64,000 nucleotides of DNA from Candidatus Allochristensenella caecavium (GTDB lineage Bacteria > Bacillota > Clostridia > Christensenellales > QAND01), in NCBI GenBank assembly GCA_904397865.1, contig CAJFOS010000014.1, positions 62,001-126,000 on the forward strand. The letters run 5' to 3'. Numbering within the stretch: position 1 is the first letter of the stretch; the number at the start of each line of letters is the position of its first letter. This document shows, in pieces, positions 18,964 through 26,116 of the stretch. The notes under the pieces are model-generated. The model was not told where the DNA came from. It was given only the letters and a program-made list of their open reading frames with translations, and ran no database searches. The translations under genes and the position numbers were made by a program.

Positions 18964-19359
18964 ATGAGTTATCTAGGAGAGCGCGTAGCGTATCTGCGCG
19001 GGCTGTCGGAAGGACTGGATATTTCCGAGCAAACGGCAGAAGGAAAGTTGCTGCTGAAAATGATAGAGGTGCTCGAAGACGTTGCGGATTCCATCAACGA
19101 AATCGAACAGACCCAAGACGAAATGGATGAATATATCCAGGACATCGATGAGGACCTCGGCGAAGTCGAGGAGGAACTGTTCGGTTGCGACTGCTGCGAT
19201 GAGGATGACGATGAAGATTTTTTGGAAGTAGAGTGCCCTCATTGCCACGAAGTCATCTATTTTGATGCTGATTCGTTGGCGGATGATGAATTGATTTGTC
19301 CAGTGTGCAAGCAATCCATCATTACGGATGGGGAAGAGGAACCCTCTGACGAAGAGTAA
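18964..19359 (+). CDS. Small acidic coiled-coil protein with zinc ribbon (CD1247-like N-terminal domain)
   Basis: A 131-residue protein. The N-terminal half (YLGERVAYLRGLSEGL onward) resembles small proteins often found next to efp and spoIIIA in Clostridia, named after C. difficile CD1247. A highly acidic helical middle follows, with a CDCC cluster near 75-80. The C-terminus is a zinc ribbon with two CPxC knuckles. The function is unknown; a sporulation link is guessed only from position. The ATG at 18964 follows a TGGAGGG site. Two terminators close the unit. Confidence 0.65.
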   Translation: MSYLGERVAYLRGLSEGLDISEQTAEGKLLLKMIEVLEDVADSINEIEQTQDEMDEYIQDIDEDLGEVEEELFGCDCCDEDDDEDFLEVECPHCHEVIYFDADSLADDELICPVCKQSIITDGEEEPSDEE

Positions 19360-19379
19360 TTTGCTGGCATAACAACCAA

Positions 19380-19411
19380 AGTGCCGCTCCCTAGAGGGGC
19401 GGCACTTTTTT
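19380..19411 (+). terminator. Intrinsic terminator after the efp unit
   Basis: AGTGCCGC and GCGGCACT form the core of a GC-rich stem with a short loop and are followed by a run of six T. Confidence 0.9.
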
Positions 19412-19420
19412 ATTTCTGCA

Positions 19421-19450
19421 AGAGCGTATGGTTTCCATACGCTCTTTTTT
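19421..19450 (+). terminator. Second tandem intrinsic terminator
   Basis: AGAGCGTATG (19421-19430) pairs perfectly with CATACGCTCT (19436-19445) and runs into six T. It isolates the spoIIIA operon from upstream transcription. Confidence 0.9.
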
Positions 19451-19474
19451 ATATACATGTCCAAAGAAACATGG

Positions 19475-19501
19475 ATATTCATGTTCGGACACGCATATAT
19501 A
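19475..19501 (+). promoter_or_regulatory. Sigma-E-like promoter of the spoIIIA operon
   Basis: ATATT (19475-19479), a 14-base spacer and CATATATA (19494-19501) match the Bacillus sigma-E pattern (ATA, 16-18 bases, CATACAAT-like). It lies just after two terminators and before spoIIIAA, where a mother-cell promoter is expected. Confidence 0.7.
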
Positions 19502-19523
19502 TGGGGCAAAGGAGTGGATGGAT

Positions 19524-20489
19524 ATGGCACAGATGCCCAAATGGTACCAGGAGATAGGGCCTCTTCTTCCGCAGCGTGCCCGCATGGCATTGCTGGCTTG
19601 TGAACATACAAAATTGCAGTTAGTGACGGAAATTCGTATGCGTGCAAATCGGCCATTTATGCTGCAACTGGGCCGGGAAGACCGATTCGTCAGCGCTGCC
19701 GGCGCCTTGCAGAAAACACCTGAGGACCCTTTTATCATACAGCCGGAAGAAATTCGCCGTACCTTTGAAGCAATCTGCCAGCATTCCATCTATGCCTTTG
19801 AAAATGAAATTCGCAATGGTTTTGTTACCTTGCGTGGGGGATATCGGGTAGGAATTGCGGGCCGTGTGAATGCACAGAATGGACAGGTTCTCTCCATTCC
19901 GCACTGCGCTGGGCTATGCATCCGTATGATGCGGGAAATCCAGGGTTGCGCCGATGGGCTGATGGAACATATCACGCGTGGAGACGAGGTGCTTCCCACC
20001 TTGATTGTCTCTCCTCCCATGATGGGGAAAACGACGGTTCTGCGCGATATCGCCCGGCAGCTATCCAATGGCGTATTTGGAGCGCAGGGGAAGCGTGTTT
20101 GCATCATAGATGAACGGGCCGAAATCGCAGGCGCTGTCAACGGTGTCGCGCAATTGGACGTAGGCCTGCGTACGGACGTATTGGATGCCTGCCCCAAAGC
20201 CAAGGGAATGATGATGGCGCTTCGTTCGCTCTCGCCGGAAGTGCTGATTACAGACGAATTGGGGAGCGAAGAGGATGCGGCAGCTGTCTTAGAGGCAGCC
20301 TTTGCGGGGGTAAAGGTCATCGCCTCTGCGCATGGCCAGGACCAAAAGGATGTTTGGAATCGCAAAGGCCTAGCTGTGTTGCTGGAAGAAAGGGCATTTG
20401 CCCGCATCCTTATTCTCGGCGGGCAGGCTGGTCAATTGCTCAAAGTATTGGACGAACAGGGGCGAACGTTATGGATACGGCCAGTTTGA
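19524..20489 (+). CDS. spoIIIAA: Stage III sporulation protein AA (secretion-type ATPase)
   Basis: The ATPase of the SpoIIIA-SpoIIQ channel that links mother cell and forespore; related to type II/IV secretion ATPases. The 321-residue protein has a Walker A-like SPPMMGKT at about 163-170, a DERAEIAG motif and the DELGSEEDAAA region after it. The ATG at 19524 follows AAAGGAG at nine bases; an ATG at 19518 is too close to the site. The end overlaps spoIIIAB by 19 bases. Confidence 0.95.
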   Translation: MAQMPKWYQEIGPLLPQRARMALLACEHTKLQLVTEIRMRANRPFMLQLGREDRFVSAAGALQKTPEDPFIIQPEEIRRTFEAICQHSIYAFENEIRNGFVTLRGGYRVGIAGRVNAQNGQVLSIPHCAGLCIRMMREIQGCADGLMEHITRGDEVLPTLIVSPPMMGKTTVLRDIARQLSNGVFGAQGKRVCIIDERAEIAGAVNGVAQLDVGLRTDVLDACPKAKGMMMALRSLSPEVLITDELGSEEDAAAVLEAAFAGVKVIASAHGQDQKDVWNRKGLAVLLEERAFARILILGGQAGQLLKVLDEQGRTLWIRPV

Positions 20490-21007
20490 TGAAGTGGGGA
20501 ACATGTGGATTGCTGTTTCTCTGCTGTACAGGAGCAGGATTTCTCTTTTCGGGTGGCTTGAAAAAGCGGATTGCCTTTTTGCAGTGCTCGCTTGAGGCCG
20601 TAGACCATCTGCACACGCAGCTCATCTACGGTTCTGACCCATTGCGGCAGGCCTTAGCGGATACCGCCCGGCGGGTGCCGGAGCCCTACGCAGCCTTGTA
20701 TGAAAATGCACAGAAACACTTGGGAATGCATATGGACGCTGTACAGGCTTTCTCCCGGGCGATTGCGCTGGAAAAGGGGAAGGGAAATCTCTTCGCTTGT
20801 ATGACAGAAGCAGACGAACAGGCGTTTAAACAATGGGCAGTTCGTCTGGGGGGTGACCGGCAGGGCCAGCAGGCCGCGTTCAGTATGATGACATCGTATC
20901 TCAAACAGAACTTAAAAGCAGCCGAAACGGAATACATGCGATTGGGCCGTCTGTATCGGAGCAGCGGCATGTTGGTAGGCGCACTGTTGGTGGTTCTATT
21001 TTTGTAA
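20471..21007 (+). CDS. spoIIIAB: Stage III sporulation protein AB
   Basis: A 178-residue protein with one N-terminal membrane segment (GLLFLCCTGAGFLFSG), a helical domain resembling GspF-type secretion proteins, and a hydrophobic C-terminus (MLVGALLVVLFL). It is a component of the SpoIIIA complex. The ATG at 20471 lies inside the end of spoIIIAA, with an AGGGGCG site. Length is normal for the family. Confidence 0.93.
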   Translation: MDTASLMKWGTCGLLFLCCTGAGFLFSGGLKKRIAFLQCSLEAVDHLHTQLIYGSDPLRQALADTARRVPEPYAALYENAQKHLGMHMDAVQAFSRAIALEKGKGNLFACMTEADEQAFKQWAVRLGGDRQGQQAAFSMMTSYLKQNLKAAETEYMRLGRLYRSSGMLVGALLVVLFL

Positions 21008-21022
21008 TAACGGAGGAAGAGG

Positions 21023-21220
21023 ATGAACATCGATCTTGTATTTCGCATCGCGGCAATTGGTATTTTAGTGGCGGTGCTCAATCAGTTGTTAACCCGTGCC
21101 GGACGAGAGGACATGGCGACCATGGTAACGATTGCAGGACTGGTCATCGTGTTGTTCATGGTGATTTCGCTGGTCAGCGATTTGTTTGAAAGCGTCAAGC
21201 GCGTATTCAACCTATATTAG
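21023..21220 (+). CDS. spoIIIAC: Stage III sporulation protein AC
   Basis: A 65-residue integral membrane protein with two hydrophobic helices, flanking the charged TRAGREDMA turn that is typical of SpoIIIAC. Part of the mother-cell side of the sporulation channel. The start follows ACGGAGGAAG. Confidence 0.95.
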   Translation: MNIDLVFRIAAIGILVAVLNQLLTRAGREDMATMVTIAGLVIVLFMVISLVSDLFESVKRVFNLY

Positions 21221-21231
21221 GGGATATAGCG

Positions 21232-21612
21232 ATGGTGCGAATTGTAGCAATTGGACTGGTTGGCATGTTGCTAACGCTGCTGGTTCGGCCTTATCGCAGT
21301 GATTTGGCCACCCTCTGTGCCATGGCGACCGGAGCCATTGTCCTGCTAAGCGTGTTGGGGCAGGCGACGGAACTGCTGACCGAATTGGCGCGTATCAGTG
21401 AACAATTTCATGTAGACGCTACCCTGTTTACCACCATGTTGAAAATCACAGGCATTGCTTATATTGCAGAATTTGGTATACAGGCCTGCAAAGACGCGGG
21501 GGAAGGGGCAATTGCCAGCAAAATTGAATTGGGCGCCAAAATTTTATTGCTGGCCATGTGCGTTCCCATTGTTCAACAGATTCTCGCACTTCTCGCTTCA
21601 TTGCTTCCGTAA
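21232..21612 (+). CDS. spoIIIAD: Stage III sporulation protein AD
   Basis: A 126-residue membrane protein with four hydrophobic segments. The FGIQACKDAGEGAIASKIELG-type region is recognisable between helices (residues about 82-103). It lies 11 bases after spoIIIAC, in the usual order. Member of the SpoIIIA channel complex. Confidence 0.94.
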   Translation: MVRIVAIGLVGMLLTLLVRPYRSDLATLCAMATGAIVLLSVLGQATELLTELARISEQFHVDATLFTTMLKITGIAYIAEFGIQACKDAGEGAIASKIELGAKILLLAMCVPIVQQILALLASLLP

Positions 21613-21623
21613 AGGAGGGCACC

Positions 21624-22865
21624 ATGACACCAAAGAAAAAGAGCTGGATGCTAGTTGTTGCCCTCCTTCTTCTGTGGCTGGTGCCGGCCGCTGCTTTTGC
21701 GCAGCCCGAGGAGTCGCCGACACAGACTCCAACACCAGAAGAACTGCAACAGGCGGAGGAACAGGCCCAGCAGGAATTTGAAGAGGACTATGCCAATATG
21801 CTCAACGGGCTGGATTTTTCCGGCCTGGACCAACAACTGCAAAACGATTCACTGGCCCAGGGCATTCTAGGGGGAGGAACAGTACGGGACTTGGTCGACA
21901 AAGCCGCTCGTGGCGAACTGGATATGGACGCGGGCGGCATGCTGCAGGCGATAGGAAGCCTGTTTTTCAGCCAGATACGCGCTCACTTATATATCATTCT
22001 GGAATTTGTAGCCTTGGCGGTACTCATGTCCCTGATGGGTGCGGTAGGTCCGAAGGTCCTTTCGGGCGAAGTATCTGAACTGTGCAGCTTCATTGCCTAT
22101 CTAGTGGCCATCGGCTTTGCCGTGCATTCGCTTTCCGGCGTATTTGCCATTGGCGTAGAAGCCATTTCGAATATGACGGGATTGATGCAGTCTATTTTTC
22201 CCGTCATGCTGACCTTGCTGACCGCTATTGGAAGCAGCATCAGCGCAGGTATCTTCAAGCCGGCCATGACATTATTGACTGGTACGATTATCACCCTTGT
22301 ACAGAAAGTATCCCTGCCAGCCATCCTCGTTTCCGGTCTTTTAACGATTGTACAGCATATTTCTCCCAAAGTGCAGATTGAACAGATGACCAAGCTGGTC
22401 ATGAAATGTGCGCAGTGGCTAACTACAGTCGTTTTCGTCATCTTCTTGGGAGTGACGGCTTTGCAAGGACTTTCCGGCGCCGCCTTTGATGGCATCACAA
22501 TTCGTACTGCGAAGTTTGCCATCAACAAATTTGTACCGATTGTTGGCGGTATGTTTTCGGACACCGTGGACACGCTGATTGGCTGCGGGGTGGTAATCAA
22601 GCAAGGCGTAGGGATGATAGGCCTGATTTTACTGGCCACAACCGCGCTACGTCCAGTTTTGCAAATCATGGCTATCGCCATTACATATAAAATTGCTGCC
22701 GCGGTCATTGAACCCTTTGGTGAAAAACGCTTGACATCCTGTCTCAGCGGCCTTTCGCATGTGTTTACGCTTTTGTATATTGCGGTGCTGGCTGCTGGTG
22801 CCATGATGTTTATTTTAACAACGTTGATGATTCGCGCCGGCAATATCAACGTCATGATGCGGTGA
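21624..22865 (+). CDS. spoIIIAE: Stage III sporulation protein AE
   Basis: A 413-residue polytopic membrane protein. It starts with a cleavable-looking signal (MTPKKKSWMLVV... AAAFA), then a Glu/Gln-rich extracytoplasmic segment, then about seven to eight membrane helices. SpoIIIAE resembles a permease and is essential for late forespore gene expression in Bacillus. The ATG at 21624 follows AAAGGAGGG. Confidence 0.94.
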   Translation: MTPKKKSWMLVVALLLLWLVPAAAFAQPEESPTQTPTPEELQQAEEQAQQEFEEDYANMLNGLDFSGLDQQLQNDSLAQGILGGGTVRDLVDKAARGELDMDAGGMLQAIGSLFFSQIRAHLYIILEFVALAVLMSLMGAVGPKVLSGEVSELCSFIAYLVAIGFAVHSLSGVFAIGVEAISNMTGLMQSIFPVMLTLLTAIGSSISAGIFKPAMTLLTGTIITLVQKVSLPAILVSGLLTIVQHISPKVQIEQMTKLVMKCAQWLTTVVFVIFLGVTALQGLSGAAFDGITIRTAKFAINKFVPIVGGMFSDTVDTLIGCGVVIKQGVGMIGLILLATTALRPVLQIMAIAITYKIAAAVIEPFGEKRLTSCLSGLSHVFTLLYIAVLAAGAMMFILTTLMIRAGNINVMMR

Positions 22866-22875
22866 GGGGAAATCC

Positions 22876-23043
22876 ATGACGACATTCATCTATCAATGGG
22901 CACTCAATATCGCAGCGATTGCCGTATTAACCACCATCTTTGAAATGCTTTTGCCACAAAGCAGCATGAAAAAGTTCGGTCGTATCGGCTTTGGCCTTGT
23001 AATGGTGTATGCGATGTTGGCGCCGTTGGCAAAGCTGCTGTGA
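22876..23043 (+). CDS. spoIIIAF: Stage III sporulation protein AF, minimal membrane-only form
   Basis: A 55-residue reading frame that is easily missed. It has two hydrophobic helices around the motif EMLLPQSSMKKFGRIG, which closely matches the N-terminal membrane part of Bacillus SpoIIIAF (MLLPSSSMQKY in the same place). The Bacillus protein has about 206 residues, so the whole soluble C-terminal domain is missing here. The stop codon is followed directly by noncoding sequence and a promoter-like site. The start follows a GAGGGGAAA site 10 bases after spoIIIAE. Confidence 0.85.
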   Translation: MTTFIYQWALNIAAIAVLTTIFEMLLPQSSMKKFGRIGFGLVMVYAMLAPLAKLL

Positions 23044-23051
23044 AAGCAAGC

Positions 23052-23078
23052 ATAGTCGGCTGTGTACAGCCATACAAT
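23052..23078 (+). promoter_or_regulatory. Internal sigma-E-like promoter before spoIIIAG
   Basis: ATA (23052-23054), exactly 16 bases, then CATACAAT (23071-23078), which matches the sigma-E -10 consensus perfectly. It lies in the 55-base gap between the short spoIIIAF and spoIIIAG and would drive spoIIIAG-AH separately. Confidence 0.7.
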
Positions 23079-23098
23079 ACGGTATAAGGAGCGTTCAG

Positions 23099-23647
23099 AT
23101 GCAAAAGGAAACACGTCCCAAAGGATTGGAAAAGATACGCGCGTTGCCCGACAAAAAGAAACTGGAAACATTGGCAGTTTTTGCGGCCATCGCGTTGCTT
23201 GTGCTCCTTGTCTGGCCTACGCTTTTTGGCAGCCCACAGGCAGACACGGCAGAAAATAAAAATTCGGGCAGTCAGGCGTTTGATGCGCAGGGCGAAGAGG
23301 ATGACCTGGTGCGTGTCCTCAGTTCCATTCGCGGGGCGGGAGATGTGCAGGTCATGATTACGTATGAATCCGAACCGGTGTTGGAACCGGCATATGAAAG
23401 CAGCTATTCTACCTCGAACACACAGGAAGATAGCCGCACCACCAGCAACGAAACGGAGACCAAGCGCCCCAGCAGTTCCCAGAGCGATGGATTGGTGCTC
23501 ACCCAAAAACGCCCGGAAGTACGCGGCGTAGTTGTGATAGCACAAGGCGCTTCGGATATACAGGTCAAGATGGAATTGGCCCAGGCGGTTCAGACAGCAC
23601 TCGGCGTCAGTGCTTCCAAGGTTGACGTATTTGAAATGAAACCATGA
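23099..23647 (+). CDS. spoIIIAG: Stage III sporulation protein AG
   Basis: A 182-residue protein: basic cytoplasmic N-terminus, one membrane helix at about 21-40 (FAAIALLVLLVWPTLFG), an extracytoplasmic Ser/Thr-rich linker, and a ring-building-motif-like domain (GVVVIAQGA... VQTALGV near the C-terminus). SpoIIIAG forms large rings in the intermembrane space of the engulfed forespore. The ATG at 23099 follows ATAAGGAG. Confidence 0.93.
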   Translation: MQKETRPKGLEKIRALPDKKKLETLAVFAAIALLVLLVWPTLFGSPQADTAENKNSGSQAFDAQGEEDDLVRVLSSIRGAGDVQVMITYESEPVLEPAYESSYSTSNTQEDSRTTSNETETKRPSSSQSDGLVLTQKRPEVRGVVVIAQGASDIQVKMELAQAVQTALGVSASKVDVFEMKP

Positions 23648-23663
23648 AGGGAAGGAAAAGAAC

Positions 23664-24224
23664 ATGAAAGTACGATTGCAGAAAAAACAATGGGCATTTA
23701 TCGGATTGGTGTTGTTGTTGGTAGCTACGGGCTATATGAATTACCGTTTCAATGCCTTGCAGGGGGAAGGGCAGCCGGTTGCCGTACAAGGGGAGGCTAA
23801 TGCGACTGCGTCTCCGGGTACAACCCCAGCCGCGACCGACAACGGTACCCAAACGACCAATGCCAATGTGGGCCTGAATTATTATACGACCTTCCGTACC
23901 GAACGTTCGACCACGCGTGAAAAGGAATTATCTTATCTGGATGGCATCATCAAAGACGAAAAGGCGGATGCAGAGACGATTAAAAAGGCACAGGAACAAA
24001 AACTCGCGCTTGTAAACACCATGGAAACGGAAACGACGGTCGAAGGACTTGTCAAAGCAAAGGGATTTAGCGAATGCGTTGTCACCATCAAGGACGGTTC
24101 GGTCAATGTCGTGGTGGAAAATGAAAAGGCATTGACCAGCGCTCAGGCGGCACAGATTATGGAAATTGTTCGCAGCGAAACCGGTGAAAAAAGCGAAAAT
24201 ATCAAGATTATGCCGCGCAATTAG
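23664..24224 (+). CDS. spoIIIAH: Stage III sporulation protein AH
   Basis: A 186-residue protein with one N-terminal membrane helix (about 9-24), a low-complexity Ala/Thr linker and a C-terminal YscJ/FliF-like domain (GFSECVVTIKDGSVNVVVE). SpoIIIAH pairs with forespore SpoIIQ across the intermembrane space. It ends the spoIIIA operon; a housekeeping promoter begins 5 bases after the stop codon. Confidence 0.95.
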   Translation: MKVRLQKKQWAFIGLVLLLVATGYMNYRFNALQGEGQPVAVQGEANATASPGTTPAATDNGTQTTNANVGLNYYTTFRTERSTTREKELSYLDGIIKDEKADAETIKKAQEQKLALVNTMETETTVEGLVKAKGFSECVVTIKDGSVNVVVENEKALTSAQAAQIMEIVRSETGEKSENIKIMPRN

Positions 24225-24228
24225 GAGA

Positions 24229-24258
24229 TTGTACAATTGAAAATGAATCTGCTATAAT
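24229..24258 (+). promoter_or_regulatory. Sigma-A promoter for asp23
   Basis: TTGTAC (24229-24234), an 18-base spacer and TATAAT (24253-24258), 30 bases before the asp23 start. Confidence 0.65.
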
Positions 24259-24288
24259 ACGGGTATAATTGCTGGGAGGTGTATTTCC

Positions 24289-24744
24289 ATGGCTGAGAAC
24301 AAAGCACAGGATGTGGAAATCCAAGCGGATAAAGCGGGAAAAGTAACGTTTAACAACGATGTAATTGCGACCATTGCCGCTCTGGCAACGGTAGATGTGC
24401 CGGGTGTAGCGGGAATGAGCGGCGGTTTTACTTCCGGCGTAGCGGAATTGTTGGGCCGTAAAAACCTGACCAAAGGGGTTAAGGTGGAAGTCGGCACGAC
24501 GGAATGCGCAGTGGATTTAAATCTTGTTATTCGCTATGGCGCAAAAATTCATGAAGTGTGCGCCAAAATTCAGGAAGAGGTCTGTAACGCCATTGAAACG
24601 ATGACTGGTTTGAAGGTTGTAGAAGTCAACGTGCATGTGCAGGGCGTTGAAATTGAAAAGGAAAAGCGGGACGCGGATGCGCTCTCTGCGCCTAAAATGG
24701 ATGAAGTTGCCGCAGGAACGGAATCTACGCCCAGGGTTCGCTGA
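24289..24744 (+). CDS. Asp23/Gls24-family envelope stress protein
   Basis: A 151-residue cytoplasmic protein of the Asp23 (alkaline shock) family, with GKVTFNNDVIATIAALA near the N-terminus and a central VPGVAGM motif. Residues about 120-151 form a charged tail. In Staphylococcus, Asp23 coats the inside of the membrane via AmaP. amaP-like and DUF2273 genes follow here, so the same envelope-stress module is present. The start follows GGGAGG. A terminator-like hairpin separates it from the two membrane genes. Confidence 0.9.
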   Translation: MAENKAQDVEIQADKAGKVTFNNDVIATIAALATVDVPGVAGMSGGFTSGVAELLGRKNLTKGVKVEVGTTECAVDLNLVIRYGAKIHEVCAKIQEEVCNAIETMTGLKVVEVNVHVQGVEIEKEKRDADALSAPKMDEVAAGTESTPRVR

Positions 24745-24749
24745 AAGTT

Positions 24750-24773
24750 GCCCTTCCTTTGGGGAGGGCTTTT
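24750..24773 (+). terminator. Hairpin/attenuator between asp23 and amaP
   Basis: GCCCTTCC (24750-24757) pairs with GGGAGGGC (24762-24769), one G-U pair included, and runs into four T. It probably lowers expression of the downstream membrane genes relative to asp23. Confidence 0.7.
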
Positions 24774-24815
24774 CAATGACGTTGTATGGGACAAGCTGCT
24801 AGGGGGTCAATCACG

Positions 24816-25439
24816 TTGAAGGCTTCAGATCGTATCTTACTTATTCTTTCCTGCTTGTTGGGGATTGCAGGATGCGCTGCGGTATTTGCAGTTGTGTGGG
24901 GATTTTTGCCCTTCGCACAAGTAGCGTCTGCCGTTGCATGGTTGATGGCACGCTGGCAGTTCCAGGTGCTGATATCCATGGTTGCTGTGCTGATTGCGTT
25001 GCTGTTCATCCGGGTGATGTTCATCCGGCAGCGTGGAAAAAGCACACAAAAACTGCAGGGTACCATTTCTGTGGCCGGTGCTGGAGATATTTCCATTTCC
25101 AAGGATGCCGTTTCGGACCTCTGCATTCAAAAAGCCCGGGAGAGCGTGGGTGTTTTGCAGGCCACTTGCCTTGTCGAAACAGGCGCTGAACTGCAAGTGT
25201 TGCTGACCCTGCAATGTGGAAATGAGGCCAGTGTTCCGGAAATTGCTAAAGGTGTACAGCAAGGGGTACAAGATTTATTGCAAACGACTTGCGGCATGGC
25301 GGCAAAAGTACGCGTTTTGGTAGAAAAAGCGCAGGAAACCAGGCCAACCTCTCCCGTGCAGGCGGTTGTACCTGCCGCGTCACAGCAAACACAGCAGCCT
25401 GAACCGCCCGTTAGTGAAGGAGCAAACACCAATGGATGA
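24816..25439 (+). CDS. amaP: AmaP-like alkaline shock response membrane anchor protein
   Basis: A 207-residue protein with two membrane helices in the first 80 residues (LLILSCLLGIAGCAAVF and LISMVAVLIALLFIRVMF) and a cytoplasmic domain with the GTISVAGAGDISISKDAV stretch, related to Asp23. The C-terminal 45 residues are rich in Pro and Gln. The TTG at 24816 is favoured because AGGGGGT stands nine bases upstream; an in-frame ATG at 24786 has no good site. The end overlaps the DUF2273 gene. Confidence 0.82.
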   Translation: MKASDRILLILSCLLGIAGCAAVFAVVWGFLPFAQVASAVAWLMARWQFQVLISMVAVLIALLFIRVMFIRQRGKSTQKLQGTISVAGAGDISISKDAVSDLCIQKARESVGVLQATCLVETGAELQVLLTLQCGNEASVPEIAKGVQQGVQDLLQTTCGMAAKVRVLVEKAQETRPTSPVQAVVPAASQQTQQPEPPVSEGANTNG

Positions 25440-25650
25440 CCGCATTTTGAATTTTATACGGGAACATAGGGGAAAAATCCTGGGCGGCCTGATTGGTTTT
25501 CTGGTCGCTGTATTATTGCTGGAATTTGGTTTTTGGAAATGCCTGTTTATTGCAATCTGTGTTTGCATTGGGCTGTGGATTGGCTCCAAAAGTGAAAGCC
25601 GTGACCGATTTATGCGGTATTTAGCAGAACTGTTCACCAACGGACATTGA
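25432..25650 (+). CDS. DUF2273 small membrane protein
   Basis: A 72-residue protein: short polar N-terminus, a GKILGGLIGFLVAVLLL helix, a second helix with CLFIAICVCIGLWIG, and a charged tail. DUF2273 proteins commonly accompany Asp23 and AmaP. It is translationally coupled to amaP (8-base overlap). Role in the envelope is inferred from that association. Confidence 0.85.
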   Translation: MDDRILNFIREHRGKILGGLIGFLVAVLLLEFGFWKCLFIAICVCIGLWIGSKSESRDRFMRYLAELFTNGH

Positions 25651-25675
25651 CATTCATACATACGAGGGGGCTATT

Positions 25676-26116
25676 ATGTCACGCAGAATTGCCAGGGATG
25701 CCGCCATGCGGTTGATTTATGCATGGGAAATGGGCGGCGAAGCGGATTTGACCGCCAATGACGACGCATTGGATTATCCGTCTATCAATCCCAACGATAA
25801 ACAGTATATTCAACAAGTTGTCAGCGGGATTCAGCAGTCCTGTGCGCAGTTGGACGCAGAAATTGAGGCGTTTTCCAACGGGTGGAAGAAGGAGCGGATT
25901 GCCAAGGTGGACTTGTCCATCTTGCGCTTGGCGCTATATGAAATGTTATATCGGGAGGATGTTCCTGAATCGTCCGCCATCAATGAAGCGGTGGAACTGG
26001 CTAAAAAATACGGTTCCGATAAATCCGCAAAGTTTGTCAACGGCGTCTTGGGGGGGATTTCCCGCCAACGAAATCAAAAGCAGGAGAACCAGGTTGAAAG
26101 CATATGTGGGGATTGA
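25676..26116 (+). CDS. nusB: Transcription antitermination factor NusB
   Basis: NusB joins NusE/S10 in rRNA antitermination complexes. The 146-residue helical protein has an RRIARDAAMRLIYAWEM N-terminus and a LRLALYEMLYREDVPESSAINEAVELAKKYG-type C-terminal region (residues about 84-114), both diagnostic. The start follows GAGGGGG. nusB heads the nusB-xseA-xseB-ispA-OLE-oapA-dxs cluster. Confidence 0.95.
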   Translation: MSRRIARDAAMRLIYAWEMGGEADLTANDDALDYPSINPNDKQYIQQVVSGIQQSCAQLDAEIEAFSNGWKKERIAKVDLSILRLALYEMLYREDVPESSAINEAVELAKKYGSDKSAKFVNGVLGGISRQRNQKQENQVESICGD

